Positions 1 through 7,896 of a stretch of 64,000 nt of DNA are shown here, one piece after another. The stretch is taken from the NCBI RefSeq assembly GCF_037969875.1, contig NZ_CP150218.1:5642001-5706000 (forward strand). The letters run 5' to 3'. The notes below the pieces were generated by a model. The model made no database searches. It had not been told where the DNA came from and worked only from the letters and a program-made list of their open reading frames with translations. Origin of the DNA: Paenibacillus sp. FSL R7-0337. Its GTDB lineage: Bacteria > Bacillota > Bacilli > Paenibacillales > Paenibacillaceae. Position 1 is the first letter of the stretch, and every line of letters begins with the position of its first letter. The position numbers and the translations under genes were made by a program.

Positions 1-606
1 AAGGAGAGGCTGAAGGCCAGCAAGCGCTTCAAAGCGCCGATTGTGACGCCCATCCTGCCCGCTGCGCCGTTCTATCCGGCGGAAGCGGAGCATCAGCAAT
101 ATTATCTGACCCATCCGCTGGATTATAAGCTATATCAGAAGGGCTCGGGCCGTGACGACTTCACAGCGCTGCACTGGAACAGCCGTGAGGACAAGAAGCG
201 GCTGCGGGAGCGGCTTACAGAGCTGCAATATGAGGTCACCCAGAACAAAGGCGCGGAGCCTGCCTACCAGAATGCGTATTGGGACCACTTCGAGGAGGGT
301 CTATACACGGATGTGATCAGCGGTGATCCGCTGTTCAGCTCGGCAGACAAATTCGATTCCGGCACAGGCTGGCCCAGCTTCACGGGTCCGGTGGAAGAGG
401 GGCTGATCCGGCGCGAAGCGGATTATAGCGGCGGGCAGGTGCGGACCGTGCTGCGCAGCAGGCTGAGCGGAGCTTATCTGGGGTATCTGACCTTTGACGG
501 ACCGGAGCCGGCGAAGCAGCATTACCATATCTATTCTGCCGCCCTTCAGTTCGTCCCTAAGGCAGAGCTTGAAGACCGGGGGCTGAGACGGTATGTGAGA
601 CTCTGA
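1..606 (+). CDS. msrAB: Peptide methionine sulfoxide reductase MsrA-MsrB fusion, 3' part only
   Basis: The reading frame is open from base 1, so the gene starts outside the window. About 50 residues of the MsrA C-terminus are visible (RFKAPIVTPILPAAPFYPAE, then a GSGRDDF segment), followed by an MsrB domain (EVTQNKG, YWDHFEEGLY, KFDSGTGWPSF). MsrA and MsrB repair the S and R epimers of methionine sulfoxide. The MsrB half looks inactive: the usual catalytic motif RYCxNSAALRF reads HYHIYSAALQF, with a His codon at 526-528 in place of the Cys, and the resolving-Cys site reads SGTGW. The conserved His of the LGHVF segment is also changed (LGYLT). The frame is otherwise intact, so this is substitution and not decay by frameshift. 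Confidence 0.9.
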   Translation, partial: KERLKASKRFKAPIVTPILPAAPFYPAEAEHQQYYLTHPLDYKLYQKGSGRDDFTALHWNSREDKKRLRERLTELQYEVTQNKGAEPAYQNAYWDHFEEGLYTDVISGDPLFSSADKFDSGTGWPSFTGPVEEGLIRREADYSGGQVRTVLRSRLSGAYLGYLTFDGPEPAKQHYHIYSAALQFVPKAELEDRGLRRYVRL

Positions 607-680
607 AGCTTAGGTCATATTTATAGCTGCCTTGAGCATATGCTTGATCTATAGTCCTGTCCACAAAAGGGGTTGAAGAT

Positions 681-1412
681 TTGGCGGGTGCACTTCTAGG
701 CAGCTTTTTGTCTGCAATGGCAACAGTGCTGGGCGTTATTCCTATTCTGTTCGTAAGGCGGCTGTCTGAGCTGTGGAAGGATGTGCTGGTGGCTTTCACC
801 GCAGGGATCATGGTTTCTGCAAGCACGTTCGGGCTGATGCCGCAGGCCATCAAGGAATCGGGCATTACTGCACTGACTCTGGGGCTGATTACCGGCGTAT
901 TGCTGCTTGATCTGATTGAGAGCCATATACCGCATATCGATGTGGAGAATAAGCCCGGCCTCAGCACTCTGGATTCCAAAGCGCTGCTCGTCATGATTGC
1001 GCTGTTCATTCATAACATCCCCGAAGGGCTCAGCACAGGCTTCAGCTATGCCAGCGAGCAGACAAGCCTTGGCCCGATGGTGGCGATTGCGATCGGTGCG
1101 CAGAATATGCCGGAAGGGCTGATTCTGGCGATCTTCCTCATGAATGCCCGCGCCAGCCGGCGTAAGGCGTTGACGATAGCAGCGTTGACCGGGCTGATGG
1201 AGATGGTATCGGCCGTGATCGGGTATTTTACAGCCAGCTATGTACAGAATGTGGTCGGGTACGGTCTGGCATTCGCTGCCGGAGCGATGCTCTTTATTGT
1301 GTATAAGGAGCTGATCCCGGAGAGCCATGGTCACGGATATGAACGGCCTTCCACGTATTCGTTTATCTTCGGGCTGCTCGCGATGGTCTATATTACGCAG
1401 TTTTTTGGCTAG
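681..1412 (+). CDS. ZIP family divalent metal transporter
   Basis: A 243-residue, almost wholly hydrophobic protein of the ZIP (ZupT-like) family, which brings zinc or other divalent metals into the cytoplasm. The two signature metal-site motifs are present: HNIPEG at residues 111-116 and QNMPEG at 141-146, in adjacent membrane helices. A short polar loop with His residues (SHIPHIDVE, about 81-89) precedes them. The start is TTG at 681 with an AAGGGG site upstream; no ATG fits the hydrophobic N-terminus better. It is followed by a separately promoted small membrane gene. Metal specificity cannot be told from sequence alone. Confidence 0.88.
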   Translation: MAGALLGSFLSAMATVLGVIPILFVRRLSELWKDVLVAFTAGIMVSASTFGLMPQAIKESGITALTLGLITGVLLLDLIESHIPHIDVENKPGLSTLDSKALLVMIALFIHNIPEGLSTGFSYASEQTSLGPMVAIAIGAQNMPEGLILAIFLMNARASRRKALTIAALTGLMEMVSAVIGYFTASYVQNVVGYGLAFAAGAMLFIVYKELIPESHGHGYERPSTYSFIFGLLAMVYITQFFG

Positions 1413-1434
1413 GCTGCTTCAGCAGCAGTGTTGT

Positions 1435-1463
1435 TTGCATCTGCCTGCCGCAGCCGCTATACT
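1435..1463 (+). promoter_or_regulatory. Candidate sigma-A promoter for the 99-residue membrane protein
   Basis: TTGCAT at 1435-1440 and TATACT at 1458-1463 are separated by exactly 17 bases, close to the vegetative consensus, and lie about 45 bases upstream of the start at 1507. Confidence 0.5.
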
Positions 1464-1506
1464 ATAACGCAATCCCCGGTTCCTATGGAGAAGGAGTGGT
1501 GACACG

Positions 1507-1806
1507 ATGGTTAGACTGGAATGGGAAGCTGCATTATCCTTCGTACTATTGATTGCTTCATACCTGTGCTTATACGCGGCTATTCAGAAGCGGACGAATT
1601 TCGCCCGGTACAGCATGACGGTTCTCCTGATAGCCAGCGGAGCGCCGCTTGCCGTGATGCTGATACTGGAGAGCAGAAGGGAAGCGCTGGATGCCAATAT
1701 CGGGCTGGGCATGGCGTTCCTGCTGACCTGGCTCATTACCGCAGTGGTATTTGTGGCTGCATTGATTACGTGGATAGTTAAGGCAAGGAAACGCGCTCAT
1801 AGGTAG
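1507..1806 (+). CDS. Small three-helix membrane protein of unknown function
   Basis: 99 residues with three predicted membrane segments (about 5-25, 37-57 and 66-90) and a basic C-terminal tail (KARKRAHR). The ATG at 1507 has a GGAGAAGGAG site at normal spacing. I do not recognise the family. It has its own candidate promoter and a strong terminator behind it, so it is probably a single-gene unit. Confidence 0.65.
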   Translation: MVRLEWEAALSFVLLIASYLCLYAAIQKRTNFARYSMTVLLIASGAPLAVMLILESRREALDANIGLGMAFLLTWLITAVVFVAALITWIVKARKRAHR

Positions 1807-1831
1807 AAAATAAGAAGCAAGGCAAAAAAAT

Positions 1832-1880
1832 AAGAAGCTGTCCAGAGACTGTAACGCCTACAGTTTCCGGACAGCTTCTT
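1832..1880. terminator. Bidirectional intrinsic terminator
   Basis: AAGAAGCTGTCC (1832-1843) pairs with GGACAGCTTCTT (1869-1880), with a further inner ACTGTA/TACAGT match. The A-run to the left (1824-1830) gives a U-tract for the minus strand, so the hairpin can end both the small membrane gene and the convergent aldo/keto reductase. Confidence 0.75.
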
Positions 1881-1899
1881 CTGTTAAGCGTGGGCTGCT

Positions 1900-2808
1900 C
1901 TATACGTGCAGGGTATACCGTCCTGCTTTGCTGGCATCCCGCACAGCTTCAAGCTCAAGTGCAGAGAGCGGCTGCGAGCGGGCAGCTGCCATATTCTGCC
2001 GCAGCTGCTCCAGGCTGCTGGCCCCCGGGATGATGGCCGCAACCGCCGGATCGGCCAGCGGATATTGCAGCGCAGTCTGAGTCAGCGTCCGGGTAAGGGT
2101 GGTCTGGCTCATCAGCTGTTCATGCAGCGCCGTGAGCTCGGCCTGCGTATAATCCAGATACGCCCGCTGCGCCTTACTATGGCCATGATCGGTCAGAATG
2201 CCGCTCGCCAGCGGCCCCCGCGCAATCTGGCTGATGCCCGCGCGGCCCAGCAGCGGAAGAATGCTCTCCTCCGGGCGTCTGTCGAGAATGCTATACTGGC
2301 TCATCACGCTGACGATGCCGGAGCGCTGCACATATTCCCGGATCACATTCGGCCGGATGGAGGAGATGCCGTAATGGCGGATAACCCCTTCCCGCTTCAG
2401 CTCCTCGAAGGCTTCAATCGTCTCATCGATATCATCCTCCAGCGTTCCTCCGTGCAGCTGATACAAGTCAATATAATCGGTCTGCAACCTGCGCAGACTT
2501 TCCTTCACAGCGGAGCGGATATAGGCCTTGGAGGCATCCCAGCTCCAGCTTTCCTGGCCGGGAATTCTGCGGTTGCCCACCTTGGTCGCCAGGATCACGT
2601 CAGCGCGGCGGTGCCGGATGGCCTGACCGACAATCTCCTCATTGCGGCCCTCATCGTAGAGGTCGGCAGTATCCAGGAAGTTAATTCCGCGTTCGAGCGC
2701 TTCGTGGATAATGGCGGTGGCCTGCGCTTCCTCGGTCCCCAGCGACATGCAGCCAAGCCCCATGACACTTACATGTAAATCAGATTGCCCCAGTCGGTTA
2801 GTCTTCAT
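1900..2808 (-). CDS. Aldo/keto reductase
   Basis: A 302-residue NADPH-dependent oxidoreductase with the (beta/alpha)8 fold of the AKR superfamily. The catalytic tetrad is complete: Asp46 and Tyr51 in FLDTADLY, Lys76 in ATKVGN and His119 in YQLHGG. An N-terminal GLGCMSLG and a C-terminal PGASSLEQLRQN segment that binds cofactor phosphate are also typical. Such enzymes reduce aldehydes and ketones, but the physiological substrate cannot be assigned. It is transcribed alone, toward the bidirectional terminator on its left. Confidence 0.9.
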   Translation of the reverse strand: MKTNRLGQSDLHVSVMGLGCMSLGTEEAQATAIIHEALERGINFLDTADLYDEGRNEEIVGQAIRHRRADVILATKVGNRRIPGQESWSWDASKAYIRSAVKESLRRLQTDYIDLYQLHGGTLEDDIDETIEAFEELKREGVIRHYGISSIRPNVIREYVQRSGIVSVMSQYSILDRRPEESILPLLGRAGISQIARGPLASGILTDHGHSKAQRAYLDYTQAELTALHEQLMSQTTLTRTLTQTALQYPLADPAVAAIIPGASSLEQLRQNMAAARSQPLSALELEAVRDASKAGRYTLHV

Positions 2809-3002
2809 CGGATGTCCTTTCGTTACTCAGTGATGGGTATTAATGGGTACGAATGAGTTCATTATAGCATTCAGGCACACCGTAAGCACTCGGGCGGGAT
2901 TCCTTCAGGGTTCAACTGGAACAGCCTCAGTCTTTTAATTGTGGTTGGGCGTGATGAGAGCTGGAGTTTTAAAAGGAGTAAAGGAATTGGGAGCAATTGT
3001 AT

Positions 3003-3180
3003 GTGGAAAACCGAATACAATGTGTTTGCGTGAAGGTAATCAGGCCCAATGTATGCTAAAAACCGAATACAATGTGCCTGCGCGAAGGTAATGAGGCCCA
3101 ATGTATGCTAAAAACCGAATACAATGTGCTTGCGCGAAGGTATCAGGCCTAATGTATGCGGTAAACCGAACATAATAGTT
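3003..3180. repeat. Intergenic tandem repeat, 52-bp period, palindromic core
   Basis: Three full copies and one degraded copy of a unit, with the core CCGAATACA beginning at 3011, 3063, 3115 and 3166. Each unit holds TGTATGC, an A-run and CCGAATACA, which together form an imperfect inverted repeat. Related units occur near 11.54, 18.03/19.38, 45.23 and 62.1 kb. The small open frames across it are by-products of the repeat. Confidence 0.85.
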
Positions 3181-3263
3181 TTGGTGGTTCCGTCTTACTG
3201 ATCCAATCCATATATTTAAATCTTGTGCTGTACTAGTTAGGGTAGGGATATCTGCACAAAAAG

Positions 3264-3298
3264 AATCCTGCACCACCGCGAGCGGGTGGGCAGGATTT
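3264..3298 (-). terminator. Intrinsic terminator of the second aldo/keto reductase
   Basis: AATCCTGC pairs with GCAGGATT around an inner CCACCGC/GCGGGTGG stem; read on the minus strand the hairpin is followed by CTTTTTG. Confidence 0.7.
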
Positions 3299-3305
3299 CC
3301 GTCAT

Positions 3306-3361
3306 ATCTGTGATCTGTGATCTGGGATCTGTAATCTACAATCTGTGATCTGGTATCTGTG
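3306..3361. repeat. 7-bp tandem repeat (ATCTGTG-type, 8 copies)
   Basis: Eight successive heptamers starting ATCTGTG, four of them exact and four diverged, followed by a ninth decayed copy. It lies between the stop codon of the aldo/keto reductase (3397) and its terminator, in the transcribed 3' untranslated region. Confidence 0.75.
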
Positions 3362-3396
3362 AGCTGCAGGTTCAGCAGGTGCAGTATCTGCACGGC

Positions 3397-4386
3397 TTAT
3401 CCGCGCAGAATCGTCTCAATCTGCTCAAGCTCTTCTGCGCTTAGCTCAGGCGCATTCAGTGAAGCTACAGCATCCTCGATCTGGCTGATCTTGCTTGCCC
3501 CGATCAGTGCAGAGGTCACCTTGCCGCCGCGCAGCACCCAGGATAAGGCGAGCTGGGACATTTTCTGTCCGCGTGCCGCCGCAATTTCGTTCAGCTTGCC
3601 AACCTTGGCCAGCACCTCAGGCGTGAGCTCCTTCTCGGAGAGGAACACGCTGGGTCCGGCTGCACGGGAATCGGCTGCGATGCCGTTCAGGTAGCGGTCG
3701 GTCAGAATCCCCTTTTGCAGCGGTGAGAAGGCGATGGTGCCAATGCCCTCTTCCTCCAGTACATCCTGCAGGCCGTCTTCGATCCAGCGCGACATCATCG
3801 AATAGTTCGGCTGATGGATTAGGCAAGGCGTGCCCAGGCGGCGGAGAATCTGCGCGGCTTCGCGCGCTTCCTCCGGCTTGTAGTTCGAGAGGCCAACATA
3901 CAGCGCCTTGCCCTGACGGACCAGGAAATCAAGGGCGGACATGGTCTCTTCCAGCGGTGTATTCGGGTCCGGACGGTGGTGGTAGTAGATGTCTACATAA
4001 TCCAGCCCCATCCGCTGCAGGCTCTGATCCAGACTGGAGACCAGATACTTCCTGGAGCCCCATTCCCCGTACGGGCCAGGCCACATATAATATCCGGCTT
4101 TGCTTGAGATGATCAGCTCATCGCGGTAAGGCGCTAGATCCGTCTTCAGCATCCGGCCGAAGCTCTCTTCCGCAGAGCCGGCAGGCGGGCCATAGTTATT
4201 GGCCAGATCGAAGTGGGTGATCCCCAGGTCAAATGCCCGGCGGACCATCGCGCGGCCATTCTCATACACATCATTGCCGCCGAAATTATGCCATAGCCCG
4301 AGGGAGATGGCCGGAAGCAGCAGGCCGCTGCGTCCGGTGCGGTTATATTTCATCTTGTCATAGCGTTCAGAATTGGCGATATACAT
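3397..4386 (-). CDS. Aldo/keto reductase, YghZ (L-glyceraldehyde 3-phosphate reductase)-like
   Basis: A 329-residue AKR-fold enzyme. The tetrad is complete: Asp60, Tyr65 (FDLANNYG), Lys96 (SSKAGYY) and His136 (YYHHRPD). The motif NNYGPPAGSAEE and the segment WPGPYGEWGSRK are characteristic of the YghZ/Kv-beta-like branch, which in E. coli detoxifies L-glyceraldehyde 3-phosphate and methylglyoxal; the substrate here is inferred only. The ATG at 4386 is supported by an AGGAGG site (4395-4400) at 8-base spacing. The divergent-looking AraC gene upstream is in fact on the same strand, with a separate start region. Confidence 0.9.
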   Translation of the reverse strand: MYIANSERYDKMKYNRTGRSGLLLPAISLGLWHNFGGNDVYENGRAMVRRAFDLGITHFDLANNYGPPAGSAEESFGRMLKTDLAPYRDELIISSKAGYYMWPGPYGEWGSRKYLVSSLDQSLQRMGLDYVDIYYHHRPDPNTPLEETMSALDFLVRQGKALYVGLSNYKPEEAREAAQILRRLGTPCLIHQPNYSMMSRWIEDGLQDVLEEEGIGTIAFSPLQKGILTDRYLNGIAADSRAAGPSVFLSEKELTPEVLAKVGKLNEIAAARGQKMSQLALSWVLRGGKVTSALIGASKISQIEDAVASLNAPELSAEELEQIETILRG

Positions 4387-4481
4387 ATTGGATTCCTCCT
4401 AAGTGTAAGTTGTGCTTGACCTCATACCTCCCTAATTGTAGCGGATAAACGCTTTCAATCGTATGTCAGCATGGATGATTT

Positions 4482-5324
4482 TTATAGCACAATGTCCGTA
4501 TCCGCATGGCGGAGCCGGTATTCTTTGGGGGAGCAGCCCTTCACCTTCTTGAACATCCGGGAGAATAGCAAGGCGTCCTGATACCCCACCGATTGCGAGA
4601 TCTCCCCGATGGTGCAGCCGGTCTCTGTCAGCAGCTCGCAGGCCTTGGACATACGGAATTGGAGCAGATATTGCTGCGGCGGCAAGCCGACTGTCCGCTT
4701 GAACAGCGCCGACATATATTTGCGGTCCAGCTTCAGGGAGGAGGACAAGCTCTCCATCGTCACATTCTCGGCGTAGTGGGCTTGAAGGTAATGCAGGCAC
4801 TGCTCGACATAGACACTTCTGCTGCGCGGAGCCGGGCTGTCGGCAGCCGGGATCGTGCGCAGCAGAAGGGAGAAGAACTCATAGAGCATCACCTTCAGCG
4901 GCAGATCCAGCAGTTCCCCGCTGCTCCCTGTCTCCGATAACCTGGCGGACAGCGAGGGCATCAGCACCTGGTCCATCGGGAACACCGGCTGCTCGGGAGT
5001 AAGCGAAGTCCGTCCCAGCAGATAATTTGCCTCCTCCCCGGTAAAAGCAATCCAGGAATACAGCCAAGGGTTGTCCTGATCTGCGGCATAATGCGTTACC
5101 ACATGCGGGTAAGTGAGGAAGGCCTGTCCTGCGTTCAATGTATGGGTGGCTTCACCGACGGTTACCGTGCCGGTTCCGGCGTGTATGAAGTGGATTTTGT
5201 ACAGGCTGCGTACCCCGGGTCCGAACGAATGACCGGGTATACACTGCTCCTGGCCCCAGTAATGCAGATACAGGTCAGGATTGGCCCGGTGGGGGCGATG
5301 GGCGTTATATTTGAATACTGTCAT
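4482..5324 (-). CDS. AraC family transcriptional regulator
   Basis: About 280 residues: an N-terminal cupin-like sensor domain (HFIHAGTGTVTVGE, LTYPHVVTHYAAD) and a C-terminal pair of helix-turn-helix motifs with the AraC signature (IGEISQSVGYQDALLFSRMF). The family usually controls carbohydrate uptake or use. I place the start at 5324 (MTVFKYN) because a GAGG site precedes it; the frame stays open to an ATG at 5372. It lies upstream of the YghZ-like reductase on the same strand and could regulate it, but no operator was recognised. Confidence 0.88.
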   Translation of the reverse strand: MTVFKYNAHRPHRANPDLYLHYWGQEQCIPGHSFGPGVRSLYKIHFIHAGTGTVTVGEATHTLNAGQAFLTYPHVVTHYAADQDNPWLYSWIAFTGEEANYLLGRTSLTPEQPVFPMDQVLMPSLSARLSETGSSGELLDLPLKVMLYEFFSLLLRTIPAADSPAPRSRSVYVEQCLHYLQAHYAENVTMESLSSSLKLDRKYMSALFKRTVGLPPQQYLLQFRMSKACELLTETGCTIGEISQSVGYQDALLFSRMFKKVKGCSPKEYRLRHADTDIVL

Positions 5325-5489
5325 GCTTGCAGCCTCATTTCCTAAAAGGATGATGGCACTCCTAATGAACATATACCCCTAGTATACCTCAGAAGGAGGA
5401 GCACCGGACAACCGCAAATAGTCCCAGCCCGGGGAGGGGAGGGACCAGGAGTATGAGGCTGAAGGCGGGCAGGCGGGGGACGCTGGGAC

Positions 5490-5801
5490 TCAGGCTTCCA
5501 TTTTGAGCATAACCAGCTCTTCTACGGGCTGACCGTTCACTAAATGCTCCTCCACGATACGGGCCACATCCTCCGTCGTTACATTGTAATACCAGACCCC
5601 GTCCGGATACACGATGACAAAAGGGCCGTTGCCGCATAGGCCGAGACAGCTGGTTTTGTTGATTTTGACCGTTTTGTTGATCCCTTGCTCCACCAGTTGC
5701 TCCTTGAATTCCTGCATGACATCCTCTACATCCTGGTTATTGCAGTGCTCACTGCAGCAGAAGAGCAGATGCTTCTTGAGTACCTTCAGACGCATATTCA
5801 T
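5490..5801 (-). CDS. Thioredoxin-like [2Fe-2S] ferredoxin
   Basis: 103 residues with the cysteine pattern of the thioredoxin-like 2Fe-2S family: Cys15, Cys16 and Cys20 (FCCSEHC), then Cys52 and Cys56 (SCLGLCGNGP). The GNGP and VVYPDGVWY-like stretch (FVIVYPDGVWYYNVTTED) is typical of these small electron carriers, related to the NuoE/HoxE subunit domain. The electron partner is unknown; no hydrogenase or dehydrogenase gene is adjacent. The start ATG is at 5801; an internal ATG two codons on is possible. Confidence 0.85.
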   Translation of the reverse strand: MNMRLKVLKKHLLFCCSEHCNNQDVEDVMQEFKEQLVEQGINKTVKINKTSCLGLCGNGPFVIVYPDGVWYYNVTTEDVARIVEEHLVNGQPVEELVMLKMEA

Positions 5802-6142
5802 CGCGGTTTCCCCCTGGATTCTATAAGAGTAGCTTACCTGTTATATGAGGAGTATAGTCTCTTTTGGCCGCGCTGTAAGGAGATTGGAGCATTGTTCCCA
5901 AAGGCTTAATAACTGCCACCAATTGGAGAATTCAGTGTGATCTAAGCTGACTTCAAATCACTGAATTTGTGGAAAATGTGTCCGGCAGGCAATTTCCTGT
6001 TTCATAAATTTTTTTGCGGAACCCGGCTCAAGATCGAAAGTTACCAGTTTCGCGGAGAAGGGTTTGGTTAAGTAAGGGATGTGAAAGTAAAGCGAGCGTC
6101 ATTCCAACAACAACCTAAAACAGCTACCAGGAGGGAATCGTT
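5802..6142. other. Gene-free divergent control region
   Basis: 341 bases between the minus-strand ferredoxin gene and the plus-strand stress-protein gene. It is AT-richer than its neighbours and must hold both promoters. I looked for a sigma-B type GTTT/GGGTA pair ahead of the stress gene and found none with proper spacing. No RNA gene or conserved frame seen. Confidence 0.4.
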
Positions 6143-7018
6143 ATGAATAAGAAAATTGTAGGTGTGTTCCATGCCGAGCATGAAGCTTCACGGGCCATTG
6201 AAGACTTGAAGGTGCACGGCTTTCTGACAGAGGATATCTCAGTGATAGCGAGAAATAAACGCGATGTGGAAGCGATCAATGATGAGACCGGGACGAAGGT
6301 GCCGGAGGGTATGGCTTCCGGGGCGGCGACCGGGGGTATCCTTGGCGGTGTAACCGGACTGCTCGCAGGCATCGGCGCTCTGGCAATTCCGGGAATCGGG
6401 CCGATTATCGCAGCGGGGCCGATTGCAGCCACCCTGACCGGAGTAGCCGTAGGCGCAGGAACGGGCGGTCTGGTCGGCGGTCTGATCGGATTAGGCATTC
6501 CGGAGGATGAAGCCGCGAGCTATGACAACTATGTAGACGAAGGACACATTCTGGTTATGGTGGATGCAGATGTCTCCCGCGAACATGACGTATACACTGT
6601 ATTCCGCAACCATAATTCGGCAAATGCTGACCGCTATATGAGGGATGCCGGCACTGCGGATACGGCTGCAGATGTGAATGCTCCACGGGACTCCGTAACA
6701 GACGCGGTGGATGCGGCGTTCAATGGCTCAGGTCTCGAAGGCAGACATGATACCGGGCTGGACACGATGAATTCAGCCACGGAGCATGATCTCCCGGAGC
6801 GAAGCGCAGTCGAGGATATGAAACGGCCGGGAATGACAGGGGATCTGTATTCCGGCACGCGTAACGGCATCGACAAGATGCCGGATCATATAGCCGACCG
6901 CAGGCTCCAAGACCGGGAGGAACGGCAGGCACAGGAAGGCACCCGGTCCGGGAGCCTTGCAGATGAAAAGGCGAAGGATGACAGCGAGCTGCTCAGAAAC
7001 CACGGGCGCATCCGTTAA
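6143..7018 (+). CDS. General stress protein with YflT-type N-terminal domain and glycine-zipper
   Basis: 291 residues. Residues 1-50 match the YflT (heat-induced stress protein) domain (KKIVGVFHAEHEASRAIEDL, ISVIARNKRDVEAIND). Residues about 55-125 are a Gly/Ala-rich hydrophobic stretch with repeated GGxxG spacing (GGILGGVTGLLAGIGA, GGLVGGLIGLG), likely a membrane-associated glycine zipper. The last about 120 residues are charged, low in hydrophobics and probably disordered. ATG at 6143 has an AGGAGGG site. In B. subtilis such proteins belong to the sigma-B stress response; that is family knowledge, since no sigma-B promoter was found here. Confidence 0.8.
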   Translation: MNKKIVGVFHAEHEASRAIEDLKVHGFLTEDISVIARNKRDVEAINDETGTKVPEGMASGAATGGILGGVTGLLAGIGALAIPGIGPIIAAGPIAATLTGVAVGAGTGGLVGGLIGLGIPEDEAASYDNYVDEGHILVMVDADVSREHDVYTVFRNHNSANADRYMRDAGTADTAADVNAPRDSVTDAVDAAFNGSGLEGRHDTGLDTMNSATEHDLPERSAVEDMKRPGMTGDLYSGTRNGIDKMPDHIADRRLQDREERQAQEGTRSGSLADEKAKDDSELLRNHGRIR

Positions 7019-7086
7019 GTGGCGAATGAACAGCGGATGAAGCAATGAGCATAGAGTGATGAACGGCGTATTAGAGGATAAAAGAT

Positions 7087-7133
7087 AAGGGTTTCCCGAA
7101 GTCCTGCCGGACTTTAGGGAGGCCCTTGTTTTT
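7087..7133 (+). terminator. Intrinsic terminator of the stress-protein gene
   Basis: A long GC-rich hairpin: AAGGGTTTCCC with GAAGTCC pairs with GGACTT and AGGGAGGCCCTT, followed by GTTTTTG. Confidence 0.8.
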
Positions 7134-7201
7134 GCGGTGTGGATCGTAGCTTGAATATTTGTTATTTTATAGAAGGGGATAGGAGAAGGAGGCAGGTTCA
7201 A

Positions 7202-7801
7202 TTGAGACAATCATACTTTGTGCTCATTTGTGGAATAGTGGTTCTTTCCTTATTAACGGCGGGCTGCAGCAAGGATACACCCCAATATAACGAGCTGTTC
7301 ACACAGGTAGAGAAGCACCGGGCCGTATTCAAGCAACCGCTTGAAGAAGGGCTTACTACTCTGGGAATGAAGGATGCTGCTCAAGCGTACGATACAACCT
7401 TGGGTATACTGATGCTGGACAAGAAACTGACCGTCAATCAAAAAGAATTTATCCAGCAGATGACGGCAGATATCACAAACGGTAAGATTACCGGTTACCG
7501 GATCGGGACGGTTTTTCCCAGATCGGACAGCGGGTATGAGGATGCGAGAGAGCTGGTACGTGCTTTCCTGAACCAGTACAAACCAGTGGATGAGGCAGAG
7601 GCTGACAAAGTAGAGGAATCACTCCAGTCGATTGACGGGATGACCTTCCCGTTGAAGCCGCTGACAGGGGCAGTAGAAGAATCCTGGACGCACGGCGAGG
7701 GTGATGACAAGTTGTTCATCACCTACAGAATGGCGAATAGCTTCGATAGCGATAAGGAATTGCCGCTGAATTTGTATTTCAGCTCAGAAGAGCAGCCGTA
7801 G
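7202..7801 (+). CDS. Putative lipoprotein of unknown function
   Basis: About 199 residues. The TTG at 7202 is chosen because AAGGAGG (7186-7192) lies 9 bases ahead and translation from it gives a clean lipoprotein signal: a hydrophobic stretch and the lipobox LLTAGC with Cys22. A frame continues upstream to 7139 but has no ribosome site and would bury the signal. The mature part is helical and charged (EELFTQVEKHRAVF-like, DEAEADKVEESLQSIDG). I do not recognise a domain. It is flanked by terminators on both sides, so it is monocistronic. Confidence 0.7.
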   Translation: MRQSYFVLICGIVVLSLLTAGCSKDTPQYNELFTQVEKHRAVFKQPLEEGLTTLGMKDAAQAYDTTLGILMLDKKLTVNQKEFIQQMTADITNGKITGYRIGTVFPRSDSGYEDARELVRAFLNQYKPVDEAEADKVEESLQSIDGMTFPLKPLTGAVEESWTHGEGDDKLFITYRMANSFDSDKELPLNLYFSSEEQP

Positions 7802-7835
7802 ACTTCCATTGGCGTGAAGCCTGTGAAGATAACAG

Positions 7836-7873
7836 AACAGCCTGCATCCCTTTAAGTTAGGGAGCAGGCTGTT
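7836..7873. terminator. Intrinsic terminator between convergent genes
   Basis: AACAGCCTGC (7836-7845) pairs with GCAGGCTGTT (7864-7873), with an inner CCCT/AGGG match. It ends the lipoprotein gene and may also serve the convergent transporter gene. Confidence 0.7.
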
Positions 7874-7896
7874 TGTGTTCGGGAGAAGCGCAGCAG

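Noticed and set aside
2871..3393. Small minus-strand open frames encoding similar peptides (CIRFLAYIGP type)
   Set aside because: They are translations of the 52-bp repeat units and have no ribosome sites.
6040..6142. Sigma-B promoter ahead of the YflT-like gene
   Set aside because: GTTTGG and GGGAT are present but only about 10 bases apart, too close for sigma-B.
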